DNA of 64,000 nt, taken from the NCBI RefSeq assembly GCF_004022485.1, contig NZ_CP034951.1, positions 2,728,001 to 2,792,000 of the forward strand. Direction: 5' to 3'. Position 1 is the first letter of the stretch. Each line of letters opens with the position of its first letter. The notes under the pieces were generated by a model that was given only the letters and a program-made list of their open reading frames with translations, did not search any database and was not told the DNA's origin. This DNA is from Aequorivita sp. H23M31 (GTDB lineage Bacteria; Bacteroidota; Bacteroidia; Flavobacteriales; Flavobacteriaceae). Both the position numbers and the translations under genes were made by a program. Positions 23,991 to 31,898 of this stretch are shown here, in pieces.

Positions 23991-25421
23991 TTATTTTACT
24001 TGAGTTACTCTTAATGTATTTACCATACCTTTATCAACAATTGGCATGGCAGCAAGGTTAATCAAATAATCTCCTTTATGGACATAACCTTTTTCACACG
24101 CAATTCTATTAACATCCTCCACGGTTTCATCGGTACTCACATATTTATCGTAATAAAAGGCTTTTACACCCCAAAGTAGATTTAGGCGCCCAAGGATACG
24201 TTTGTTTGAAGTAAAGGCCAATATAAACGCAGAAGGCCTCCATGACGATATTTGAAAGGCAGTGTAACCACTATTGGTTAAAGTACAAATAGCCTGCGCC
24301 TCAATTTCATTTGCCATATTCGCCGCATGATAACAAATGGATTTGGTAATGTATCGGTTGGTTTTAATCTGCGGAGGTTCTTGGGGAACTCTTATCAATT
24401 CAGAATTTTCTACGCTTTTTAAAATTTTCGAAATGGTTTTGATTACCGCTACTGGATAGTTTCCCACCGATGTTTCTGCAGAAAGCATTACGGCGTCTGC
24501 ACCATCCATAATAGAGTTCGCCACGTCGTTTACTTCTGCTCTTGTAGGAGTTAAGCTTGTGATCATGGTTTCCATCATCTGTGTAGCAATAATTACCGGA
24601 ATTCTCGCTCGTTTTGCAGTAAGGACAAGTTCCTTTTGAATTAATGGGACCTCTTCCGCGGGAACTTCAACGCCAAGATCCCCTCTGGCTACCATTAATC
24701 CATCACAATAGCTTACAATCTGGTCGATATTATGAACCGCTTCGGGTTTTTCAATTTTCGCGATAATGGGAATCTTATAGTCGGAATGTGCTTCGATCAA
24801 GGCTTGTAGTTCTTTCAGGTCTTCCGCATGACGAACAAATGAAAGTGCTATCCAATCAACTTCCTGCTCAATGGCAAAAATGGCATCCTGTTTGTCCTTA
24901 GCAGTTAGTGCCGGTAAAGATATATTGGTATTTGGAAGATTTACTCCCTTTTTGGATCGTAAAGGTCCACCTTGAATTACCATAACCTTTACCTCATCGA
25001 CATCATTGGTTTCCAATACCTCAAAAATGAGTTTTCCATCGTCCAACAGAACTCGTTCACCAACATTTACATCTTTGGGAAAGTTGTCATAATTCATATA
25101 CACCTTTTCTCGGGTGCCTTCAAATTCCTTACCGGTACAAAAATATAATAGGTCACCAGGCTGAACTATTACCTCTTCCTTCATCATTCCCACCCGAAGT
25201 TTAGGCCCTTGCAAATCGGCAAGAATTGCCATGTTTATATCCAATTCCTCGGATAGACTCCGAATAGTCGCAATGGACTCTTTTACAGTATCATAATTTG
25301 CATGCGAAAAATTCACTCTAAACATGTCCACCCCTTCCATCATCATAAGTTTGAGAATTTCTCTACTAGAAGTTGCAGGCCCTAATGTTGCGACGATTTT
25401 TGTTCTTTTTTGTTTAAACAT
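23991..25421 (-). CDS. pyk: Pyruvate kinase
   Basis: A 476-residue glycolytic enzyme converting phosphoenolpyruvate and ADP to pyruvate and ATP. Motifs: RTKIVATLGPATSS and FRVNFSHA at the N-terminus, the lysine-containing IPIIAKIEKPEAV, the metal site MVARGDLGVEVP and TRAEVNDVANSIMDGADAV. The C-terminal domain is complete. The start codon overlaps the stop codon of the upstream IPExxxVDY gene by one base (TAATG), so they are translated as a coupled pair. Confidence 0.97.
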   Translation of the reverse strand: MFKQKRTKIVATLGPATSSREILKLMMMEGVDMFRVNFSHANYDTVKESIATIRSLSEELDINMAILADLQGPKLRVGMMKEEVIVQPGDLLYFCTGKEFEGTREKVYMNYDNFPKDVNVGERVLLDDGKLIFEVLETNDVDEVKVMVIQGGPLRSKKGVNLPNTNISLPALTAKDKQDAIFAIEQEVDWIALSFVRHAEDLKELQALIEAHSDYKIPIIAKIEKPEAVHNIDQIVSYCDGLMVARGDLGVEVPAEEVPLIQKELVLTAKRARIPVIIATQMMETMITSLTPTRAEVNDVANSIMDGADAVMLSAETSVGNYPVAVIKTISKILKSVENSELIRVPQEPPQIKTNRYITKSICYHAANMANEIEAQAICTLTNSGYTAFQISSWRPSAFILAFTSNKRILGRLNLLWGVKAFYYDKYVSTDETVEDVNRIACEKGYVHKGDYLINLAAMPIVDKGMVNTLRVTQVK

Positions 25422-25912
25422 TAATCAAAAATTAAATTGTTCTTAGATTTTATTTCTTCAAATTCTACAGCATAAGCTGAAACGACTTCATTGATTTGAC
25501 TTATTTTAGAAATTATATCCTGTAAGGATGAAGATTCAAAATCCGAAAATATTTTTAGAAAATAGTCAATTTTCTTAAATTCAGGAAACAAATAATGGAG
25601 ATTAGAATTTTCAACGGATTCTTCTCCAAATAAATCACCCGCACCAACAATACTTTTTTGGACTGACCGACACTTATTGGCAACCAATTGATAGGAATCA
25701 TGATGGTGAACGTCTTCAAAATCGTAAATCGGAAAAGCTATTTCTCCTTCTTCACTTTTAAAATCAAGATCTGTTTTTCTTCTTGCCAGTCTTAATCCAA
25801 GATGTAAATTTAGAAGGTATGCCAGTTTATATTCTTCTTCGCTACAATGAATAGCAACAAGAGCATACGGCTCTTCAAACTCTTCTTCAAAATCAAGTTT
25901 AAGATGGGCCAT
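25421..25912 (-). CDS. IPExxxVDY family protein
   Basis: A 163-residue protein of a family confined largely to Bacteroidota. The signature appears as FPEFKKIDYFLKI near residue 112, and the N-terminal part has the conserved YKLAYLLNLHLGLRLARRK. Function is unknown. It is coupled to pyruvate kinase by a one-base overlap, an arrangement common in flavobacteria, which suggests a link to central carbon metabolism. Confidence 0.88.
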   Translation of the reverse strand: MAHLKLDFEEEFEEPYALVAIHCSEEEYKLAYLLNLHLGLRLARRKTDLDFKSEEGEIAFPIYDFEDVHHHDSYQLVANKCRSVQKSIVGAGDLFGEESVENSNLHYLFPEFKKIDYFLKIFSDFESSSLQDIISKISQINEVVSAYAVEFEEIKSKNNLIFD

Positions 25913-26000
25913 TTTTAAATTTTCAGGTCTTTTCCAAGGTTTGGCAGGAATTGATAATTGAATGATTGAAGTGGTTTTTAAGGCGTATTTGTGCGATTAA

Positions 26001-26008
26001 CAAAAATA
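26001..26008 (-). promoter_or_regulatory. Promoter -7 element of the IPExxxVDY-pyk operon
   Basis: TATTTTTG on the minus strand fits TAnnTTTG and lies about 88 bases before the start at 25912. It is part of a small inverted repeat CGTATTT...AAATACG (25984-26010), which might be an operator. Confidence 0.5.
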
Positions 26009-26290
26009 CGGAAGTAAAAGAACAAGCGAGAGGAAAACCTCTTAATTATTATCTAATTTCTCTTAATGAAAAACTCTCATCCTCTTTTAAAATCTGCTGT
26101 GTGCAATAACCCAGACCGTAAAATTGCAATAAGGTTATTACCTATAATATTAAGGAATTATAGATTGTAGCGAATTAATTTCCGTCAAGCAATTAGATTA
26201 ATTATGTGTGAAGAAATGCTTTAAGGGAATTCTTGCCAATTGGTTTTTTCTATGATCCTGATAAGACTTACGGTTAGTTTAAAAGACTGC
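26009..26290. other. Intergenic region between rnc and IPExxxVDY genes
   Basis: No gene is visible. Two weak hairpins are present: AGAGG-AAAA-CCTCT at 26029-26042, and AATAACC (26105-26111) with GGTTATT (26133-26139). Either could end transcription from rnc. Confidence 0.45.
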
Positions 26291-27034
26291 TTATCCCTTA
26301 TCCGAATCGATAGTTGTCTGGAGTTTGTAGTAGGCGCGTTTTGCCGCTTGCTCCTCAGCTTTCTTTTTTGATGTCGCGCGTGCTTTGGATATTACCTCAT
26401 TATCGAGTTTTAAACGAACCGCGAAGTGTTTTGGTTCATCCTTGCCATTATCCTCATAGATCTCAAAATTGAAACTGTGTTTGTCTTTTTGACACCATTC
26501 GATAAAAAGACTTTTGTAACTAATTACCTTTCCTTCCAGCTTCTTAATATCCACGTATGGTTTTATAACTCGTTTTTGAATAAATTTTTCGCAGTATTTT
26601 ATTCCGCGATCCAGATATATTGCACCAACAAGGGCTTCAAAAACATTTCCATAAATGTTCCCTCCAAATTGTTGGGTTGGTACGCTGGATTTCAAAAATT
26701 TAACCAGATTCAAATCTCGACCCAATTCGTTCAAGTGTTCACGGCTTACTACTTTGCTTCTCATTTTTGTGAGATAACCCTCATCTCCCTCAGGTACTTT
26801 CTTGAATAGATGGGCGGCAATTACGGCGCCAAGCATTGCGTCACCAAGAAACTCCAACCGCTCGTAATTTTGGGGCTGGCCGGATTCGTTTTTTTCATTT
26901 GTAGATCTATGGGTGAATGCCGTTTCGTAAATTGAAAGGTTTTTTGGTTTGAAACCTAATATTTTCTTCAGGGAATCAAAAAATTCCCCGTGCTTATCCT
27001 GGCGGGAAGAAAATATATTTTTAATGGAACCCAT
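26291..27034 (-). CDS. rnc: Ribonuclease III
   Basis: A 247-residue double-strand-specific endoribonuclease for rRNA and mRNA processing. The catalytic signature is ERLEFLGDAMLGAVIA in the N-terminal half, with the second acidic cluster in NVFEALVGAIYLDRG. The C-terminal dsRNA-binding domain (about residues 165-240) ends with KARATSKKKAEEQAAKRAY. It follows fabF by eight bases in the acpP-fabF-rnc operon, a conserved bacterial order. Confidence 0.97.
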   Translation of the reverse strand: MGSIKNIFSSRQDKHGEFFDSLKKILGFKPKNLSIYETAFTHRSTNEKNESGQPQNYERLEFLGDAMLGAVIAAHLFKKVPEGDEGYLTKMRSKVVSREHLNELGRDLNLVKFLKSSVPTQQFGGNIYGNVFEALVGAIYLDRGIKYCEKFIQKRVIKPYVDIKKLEGKVISYKSLFIEWCQKDKHSFNFEIYEDNGKDEPKHFAVRLKLDNEVISKARATSKKKAEEQAAKRAYYKLQTTIDSDKG

Positions 27035-27042
27035 TAAGTTTT

Positions 27043-28296
27043 TTAGGCATCAAGTTTTTTAAAGAGCACACATGCGTTGTGCCCTCCAAACCCGAAAGTA
27101 TTGCTCATTGCGACATTAATCTCGCGCTTTTGAGCTTTATTTAGGGTAAGGTTTAAAGTCGGGTCAATATTCTCATCTACCGTAGTATGATTGATGGTAG
27201 GTGGAACAATCCCGTGGGTCATAGCTAAAATAGAGGCTATTGCTTCAATAGCACCAGCTGCACCCAATAGGTGGCCGGTCATGGATTTTGTGGAGTTGAT
27301 ATTAATGTCTTTGGCATGCTCACCAAAAACTTTCACGATGGCCATAAGTTCTGCAACATCCCCAAGCGGGGTTGAAGTTCCGTGGGTATTTATGGCATCT
27401 ACCTCTTCAGGGCTCATATGTGCATCCTGAAGACAATTTAGCATAACACGTTCTACACCTCTTCCCTCGGGATGGGGCGCTGTCATGTGGTGGGCATCGC
27501 TGCTCATACCACCACCCACTACTTCTGCATAAATTTTTGCTCCTCGCTTTTTTGCATGCTCGTATTCTTCAAGAATAAGAGCTCCTGCTCCCTCTCCTAA
27601 TACAAAACCATCTCTGGTTGCATCAAAGGGTCTAGAAGCGGTTTCGGGACTATCATTTCGGGTGGAAAGGGCGTGCATGGCATTAAAACCTCCCATACCG
27701 GCAATGGTTACCGCTGCTTCGCTTCCGCCAGTAACGATAATATCACAAGTTCCTAACCGAATGTAGTTAAAGGCATCAATAATTGCATTTGCAGATGATG
27801 CACAAGCCGAAACGGTAGTATAGTTAGGACCCATAAAACCGTGTTTTATGGAAATATTTGCCGGGGCAATGTCCGCAATCATTTTTGGAATAAAGAAGGG
27901 GTTGAAACGTGGCGTTCCATCCCCTTCAGCAAAGTTCTGCATTTCATCTTGAAAAGTTTCCAGTCCACCTATCCCAGCACCCCAAATTACGCCAACTCTA
28001 AATTTATCTACATCAATAAAGTCAATTCCCGCATCGAGAATAGCTTCATCGGAAGATACAAGGGCGTATTGGGCAAACCGGTCTAGTTTTCTGGCTTCTT
28101 TTCTGTCAAAAAAGTCCAATGCATTGAAATTTTTCAATTCACAAGCGAATTTCGTTTTGAACTTTTCAGTATCAAAATACGTAATTGGCGCACAGCCACT
28201 TTTCCCATTAACAAGACCATCCCAATATTCTTGAATATTGTTGCCTATAGGGGTAAGGGCACCAAGGCCGGTAACTACAACTCGCTTTAATTCCAT
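27043..28296 (-). CDS. fabF: 3-oxoacyl-ACP synthase II
   Basis: A 417-residue condensing enzyme that elongates acyl-ACP with malonyl-ACP in fatty acid synthesis. The catalytic cysteine is in TTVSACASSANAI, and the two histidines are in INTHGTSTPLGD and SMTGHLLGAAGAIE. The glycine-rich end SNTFGFGGHNACVLF is intact. It starts ten bases after the acpP stop. Confidence 0.97.
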   Translation of the reverse strand: MELKRVVVTGLGALTPIGNNIQEYWDGLVNGKSGCAPITYFDTEKFKTKFACELKNFNALDFFDRKEARKLDRFAQYALVSSDEAILDAGIDFIDVDKFRVGVIWGAGIGGLETFQDEMQNFAEGDGTPRFNPFFIPKMIADIAPANISIKHGFMGPNYTTVSACASSANAIIDAFNYIRLGTCDIIVTGGSEAAVTIAGMGGFNAMHALSTRNDSPETASRPFDATRDGFVLGEGAGALILEEYEHAKKRGAKIYAEVVGGGMSSDAHHMTAPHPEGRGVERVMLNCLQDAHMSPEEVDAINTHGTSTPLGDVAELMAIVKVFGEHAKDININSTKSMTGHLLGAAGAIEAIASILAMTHGIVPPTINHTTVDENIDPTLNLTLNKAQKREINVAMSNTFGFGGHNACVLFKKLDA

Positions 28297-28306
28297 TGAA
28301 GAATAC

Positions 28307-28540
28307 TTATTTTGCAGCTTCTATATAAGTAATTGCTTGACCTACTGTAGCAATGTTCTCAGCTTGGTCATCAGGAATCTGAATGTCGAATTCCTTTTCA
28401 AATTCCATTATTAGTTCTACCGTATCCAAGGAGTCTGCTCCCAAGTCGTTAGTGAAGCTGGCTTCGTTTACAACTTCATTTTCGTCTACACCTAATTTGT
28501 CTACGATAATCGCTTTTACTCGTGATGCAATGTCTGACAT
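28307..28540 (-). CDS. acpP: Acyl carrier protein
   Basis: A 77-residue acidic carrier protein. The phosphopantetheine site is S37 in [16 protein letters not shown]. It is the first gene of the acpP-fabF-rnc operon and carries growing acyl chains for fatty acid synthesis. Confidence 0.98.
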   Translation of the reverse strand: MSDIASRVKAIIVDKLGVDENEVVNEASFTNDLGADSLDTVELIMEFEKEFDIQIPDDQAENIATVGQAITYIEAAK

Positions 28541-28913
28541 AATCTTGATTTTTAAATTTAATTATAATTCGCAAAAATAAAATATTTTAATTGATTACAC
28601 CATTTAATGTTTAAAATGTGAAATCTTCTCATTCTGTTCTCCACCTTTCCCTCTAAAAATCTTGCCCTATTAAGCAAATATGATAATTTAATATCAAGAG
28701 GTATAAAGGAATTCCATTCTTTGAACAAACTCTAGCTTGGGTAAATAAAGTAACCAAATTAAGCAAATTTCCGCAAAACCAACTCCGATTGCTTTACTTT
28801 TGTGGTTTCTTTAAGGATATTGGTATGAACAAGCGATAAGTTGGCAAGACTGTTTATATTGAAATATCCTCTAAAGAGATAGCAATTGTAAATATTAGGA
28901 ATCTAGCACGAAA
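28541..28913. other. Divergent promoter region between acpP and purN
   Basis: On the minus strand TATTTTTG (28572-28579) is a good -7 element for acpP. On the plus strand TACTTTTG (28795-28802) is a possible -7 element for purN, leaving a leader of about 105 bases. No gene or repeat of the local families is seen in between. Confidence 0.55.
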
Positions 28914-29492
28914 ATGGATAAAAAACGAATAGTGATTTTCGCATCTGGCAATGGAACAAACGCGGAGAATATTATAAAATACTTTCAGGATAGCGAACTG
29001 GCAGAAGTAGTTCTGGTTCTCGCAAACAGTGAAAATGCTAAGGTTCTGGAACGGGCGAAGAACCTAAATGTGAGTACTACTACTTTTACTAAAGCCGAAT
29101 TGTTTTTACCCGACGGAATAATAAAGAAATTAATTTCAGCCCAGCCTGATCTAATCGTATTGGCAGGCTTTCTTCTTAAATTTCCTCAGAATATTATTAC
29201 TGAATTTCCCCATAAAATTATAAATATTCATCCCGCCTTGTTGCCCAAATATGGAGGAAAGGGAATGTATGGACAAAAGGTGCATGAAACTGTAATTGCG
29301 AATAAGGAATTAGAAACGGGAATTACTATTCATTATGTAAATGAAAATTATGATGAGGGTGCTATTATCTTTCAAAAAACCGTTCCTGTTTTAACTTCCG
29401 ACACGGCCGAGTCCGTTGCGAAAAAAGTGCATAGCTTGGAATATGAGTGGTTTCCCAAGGTAATTGAAGGGCTATTAAAGAAAGAGCAATAG
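28914..29492 (+). CDS. purN: Phosphoribosylglycinamide formyltransferase
   Basis: A 192-residue folate-dependent enzyme of purine synthesis, transferring a formyl group to GAR. Family motifs are FASGNGTNAENII at the N-terminus, the active-site IINIHPALLPKYGGKGMYG with catalytic Asn and His, and ITIHYVNENYDEGAII with the Asp. Length is standard. Confidence 0.95.
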   Translation: MDKKRIVIFASGNGTNAENIIKYFQDSELAEVVLVLANSENAKVLERAKNLNVSTTTFTKAELFLPDGIIKKLISAQPDLIVLAGFLLKFPQNIITEFPHKIINIHPALLPKYGGKGMYGQKVHETVIANKELETGITIHYVNENYDEGAIIFQKTVPVLTSDTAESVAKKVHSLEYEWFPKVIEGLLKKEQ

Positions 29493-29609
29493 GAGGGGGT
29501 CGAAAATCGAAATCGAATTTCAAGATGAAAATGAACATGAAGATGACTTTGAAGAAATAAATGGAATATTCCAAAGGAAGCAATTATATATTAGCAATCT
29601 ATAATCTTA

Positions 29610-30245
29610 ATGGCTAAGAAGAAACAGAAATTTTATGTAGTCTGGTTTGGAAATCCCGCGGGTATTTTTGGCAGTTGGGATGAATGCAAGCGTTCCATCC
29701 AAGGCGTAAAAGGAGCACAATATAAAAGTTTTGAAACCTTTGCGGAGGCAAAAACCGCTTATAATAAAGAGTATTCTGAATATAAGGGAAAGAAATCAAA
29801 GCCTGTACTTTCACAAGAAAAACTTCAGCTTATAGGAGAACCTAATTTGTATTCCATTGCGGTGGATGCAGCGTCTAGTGGCAATCCAGGTAAAATGGAA
29901 TATCGCGGTGTGGATACCCAAACACGAAAGCAACTATTCCATCAAGGCCCATTTAACCAGGGAACCAATAATATTGGGGAGTTTTTAGCATTAGTTCACG
30001 GGCTGGCTTTTCTAAAAAAGAATAATAGTGACCGTATAATCTATAGCGATTCAAAAATTGCAATCGGGTGGGTAAAGCGAAAAAAATGCAACACTAAATT
30101 AAATAGGACGGCAAGAAACAAAGTCCTTTTCGATCTGGTTGATAGAGCAGAGACTTGGCTTAAAACCAATACTTATTCAACAAAAATTGTAAAATGGGAG
30201 ACTAAAGCTTGGGGAGAGATTCCGGCGGATTTTGGCAGAAAATAG
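29610..30245 (+). CDS. Ribonuclease H with viroplasmin-like N-terminal domain
   Basis: A 211-residue RNase HI-like protein. Residues about 3-50 form a viroplasmin/caulimovirus-type domain (KFYVVWFGNPAGIFGSWDEC, YKSFETFAEAKTAY) that binds RNA-DNA hybrids in eukaryotic RNase H1. The catalytic domain has acidic residues in IAVDAASSGNPG, NNIGEFLAL and IIYSDSKIAIGW. It should cleave RNA in RNA-DNA hybrids. This domain pair is common in Bacteroidota. Confidence 0.93.
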   Translation: MAKKKQKFYVVWFGNPAGIFGSWDECKRSIQGVKGAQYKSFETFAEAKTAYNKEYSEYKGKKSKPVLSQEKLQLIGEPNLYSIAVDAASSGNPGKMEYRGVDTQTRKQLFHQGPFNQGTNNIGEFLALVHGLAFLKKNNSDRIIYSDSKIAIGWVKRKKCNTKLNRTARNKVLFDLVDRAETWLKTNTYSTKIVKWETKAWGEIPADFGRK

Positions 30246-30254
30246 CACTGTTCA

Positions 30255-30557
30255 CTATAATAATTCAAAAATCCTTTTCGGATCTTGGTGGTTGTTCCAA
30301 AACAATAAAAATTCAACGGAGTTGTTATAAACGGTGTAAAATAGAGTTATTTGCTCAACTATTGGTATAATTCTCACATTTCCGTCGAGCTCCCAAGCGC
30401 TAAAAGAAAACGGTTGCTCTTTCAGTATATGTTTTACTCGTTCAGGTTTTTCGATAAATTTCCCAACTTCCTTCACTTACCATTTATTAAATAGATAGTC
30501 TAAATTATTGAAATAACTTTCTTCAGCCGTTTGACTGATTATAATCCTATAAGCCAT
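30255..30557 (-). pseudogene. ParE/RelE-type toxin gene with internal stop
   Basis: From ATG 30557 the frame reads MAYRIIISQTAEESYFNNLD and continues to LFNKW, then a TAA stop (30477-30479), then VKEVGKFIEKPERV and a ParE-like C-terminus (NVRIIPIVEQITLFYTV, EFLLFWNNHQDP) to 30255. Without the stop it is a full-length toxin of about 100 residues. A TCA-to-TAA change would explain the stop. The part after the stop has a GTG, but a toxin lacking its first 27 residues is unlikely to work. Confidence 0.8.
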
Positions 30558-30678
30558 ATTTTTCTTTCGACTCTTTTAACACATCTTCAAAATCCCGATA
30601 TTCTCCGGCTTTGATATCTCCCTTTGATTTTTCAATCAAACTTTTGATTGCCTTTATCTCAAGTTCCTTATACTCCAT
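30547..30678 (-). CDS. Putative antitoxin of the ParE-type pair (possibly truncated)
   Basis: A 43-residue open frame starting MEYKELEIKAIKSLIEKS and ending KESKEKYGL, rich in charged residues. Its last 11 bases overlap the toxin start (ATGGCTTATAG), the usual coupling in toxin-antitoxin operons. The frame is open further upstream through FTSEEVKLLSRYLFP to a TAG, so the original gene may have been longer and is itself broken. The family cannot be assigned from so short a sequence. Confidence 0.5.
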   Translation of the reverse strand: MEYKELEIKAIKSLIEKSKGDIKAGEYRDFEDVLKESKEKYGL

Positions 30679-30936
30679 TGGAAAGAGATATCTTGAAAGA
30701 AGTTTTACTTCTTCACTCGTAAAATCCTATCGGCACATAGAAATATATCCAAGACATTTTAGGGAAATGCAGATATATTAGACGCTAAAATTGAATTTTC
30801 ATTTGAAACAAAGGTGAAAAGAAGTACTATTGGATTTGCATAAAATTCATCTTCTCCATTCTCTATCTCTAAGTTGTTAAATCACATCTTTTGATATATT
30901 TTTAAGTAAATTTGCACCTCACTTCAAATAACCTTT
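30679..30936. other. Region upstream of the toxin remnant and the sugar kinase
   Basis: On the plus strand TAAATTTG (30907-30914) is a consensus -7 element 22 bases before the kinase start. The rest holds the possible 5' end of the antitoxin gene (broken by TAG) and AT-rich DNA with no other gene. Confidence 0.55.
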
Positions 30937-31860
30937 ATGAGCAAGCTCGTTATTGTGGGTACAGTTGCGTTTGATGCTATTGAAACCCCTTTTGGAAAAA
31001 CGGATAAAATTCTTGGCGGGGCCGCAACTTATATTGGGTTGGCGGCTTCACAATTTAAGGTGGATGGTGCCATAGTATCCATTGTAGGTGGCGATTTCCC
31101 AGAAGAAAATTTGGATATGCTTAAGAGCAAGAACATGAATCTTTCTGGACTTGAAGTTGTTAAAGAAGGAAAGACTTTCTTTTGGAGCGGAAAATACCAT
31201 AATGATATGAACACGCGGGATACTTTAATTACAGATCTTAACGTTTTGGCCGACTTTAGTCCACGAGTTCCTGAGGCTTATAGAAGTTCTGAAGTTGTTA
31301 TGTTAGGAAATTTGCATCCCCTCGTCCAATTGGATGTAATCGCGCAAATGGATTATCCAAAATTGATCGTCTTGGATACCATGAACTTTTGGATGGATAG
31401 CGCACTTGAAGATTTAATGAAAGTAATTGCAAAAGTAGATGTCGTTACTATCAACGATGAAGAGGCTCGACAGCTATCTGGGGAATATTCTCTGGTAAAG
31501 GCGGCACAGAGAATAATGGAGATGGGACCCAAATTCGTCGTTATTAAAAAGGGAGAGCATGGCGCTTTACTGTTCGGTGAAGACGATGTTTTCTTCGCCC
31601 CAGCAATGCCCTTGCGTGAAGTTTTTGATCCTACGGGCGCCGGTGATACATTTGCCGGTGGTTTTACGGGATATTTGGCAAAAACAGGAAATTACAGCTA
31701 TGATAATATGAAGAATGCCGTTATAAACGGATCCGCTTTGGCTTCTTTCTGTGTAGAAAAATTTGGTCCTGAAAGATTGCTCGACCTCACTAATACCGAT
31801 GTCCATCAACGCATACAACAATTTAAGAGCTTAACCCAATTTGATATTAAATTAACCTAA
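30937..31860 (+). CDS. PfkB-family sugar kinase
   Basis: A 307-residue ribokinase-fold kinase. The N-terminal substrate motif is GGAATYIGLAASQF and the C-terminal ATP/catalytic motif is DPTGAGDTFAGGFTGY with the catalytic Asp. The substrate could be ribose, adenosine or another sugar; family membership is firm but the substrate is not. It is followed 38 bases later by a PurF-like gene, so a nucleoside or ribose-phosphate role is attractive. Confidence 0.9.
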   Translation: MSKLVIVGTVAFDAIETPFGKTDKILGGAATYIGLAASQFKVDGAIVSIVGGDFPEENLDMLKSKNMNLSGLEVVKEGKTFFWSGKYHNDMNTRDTLITDLNVLADFSPRVPEAYRSSEVVMLGNLHPLVQLDVIAQMDYPKLIVLDTMNFWMDSALEDLMKVIAKVDVVTINDEEARQLSGEYSLVKAAQRIMEMGPKFVVIKKGEHGALLFGEDDVFFAPAMPLREVFDPTGAGDTFAGGFTGYLAKTGNYSYDNMKNAVINGSALASFCVEKFGPERLLDLTNTDVHQRIQQFKSLTQFDIKLT

Positions 31861-31890
31861 TTCAGAATTCTGAATTCTGAATTCAGAATT
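31861..31890. repeat. Overlapping GAATTC palindromes
   Basis: Two perfect 14-bp palindromes, TTCAGAATTCTGAA (31861-31874) and TTCTGAATTCAGAA (from about 31875), abut or overlap, with three GAATTC cores. They fill the gap between the sugar kinase stop and the PurF-like start. This could be a weak terminator or another family of dispersed palindrome. Confidence 0.65.
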
Positions 31891-31898
31891 AAAAATAT

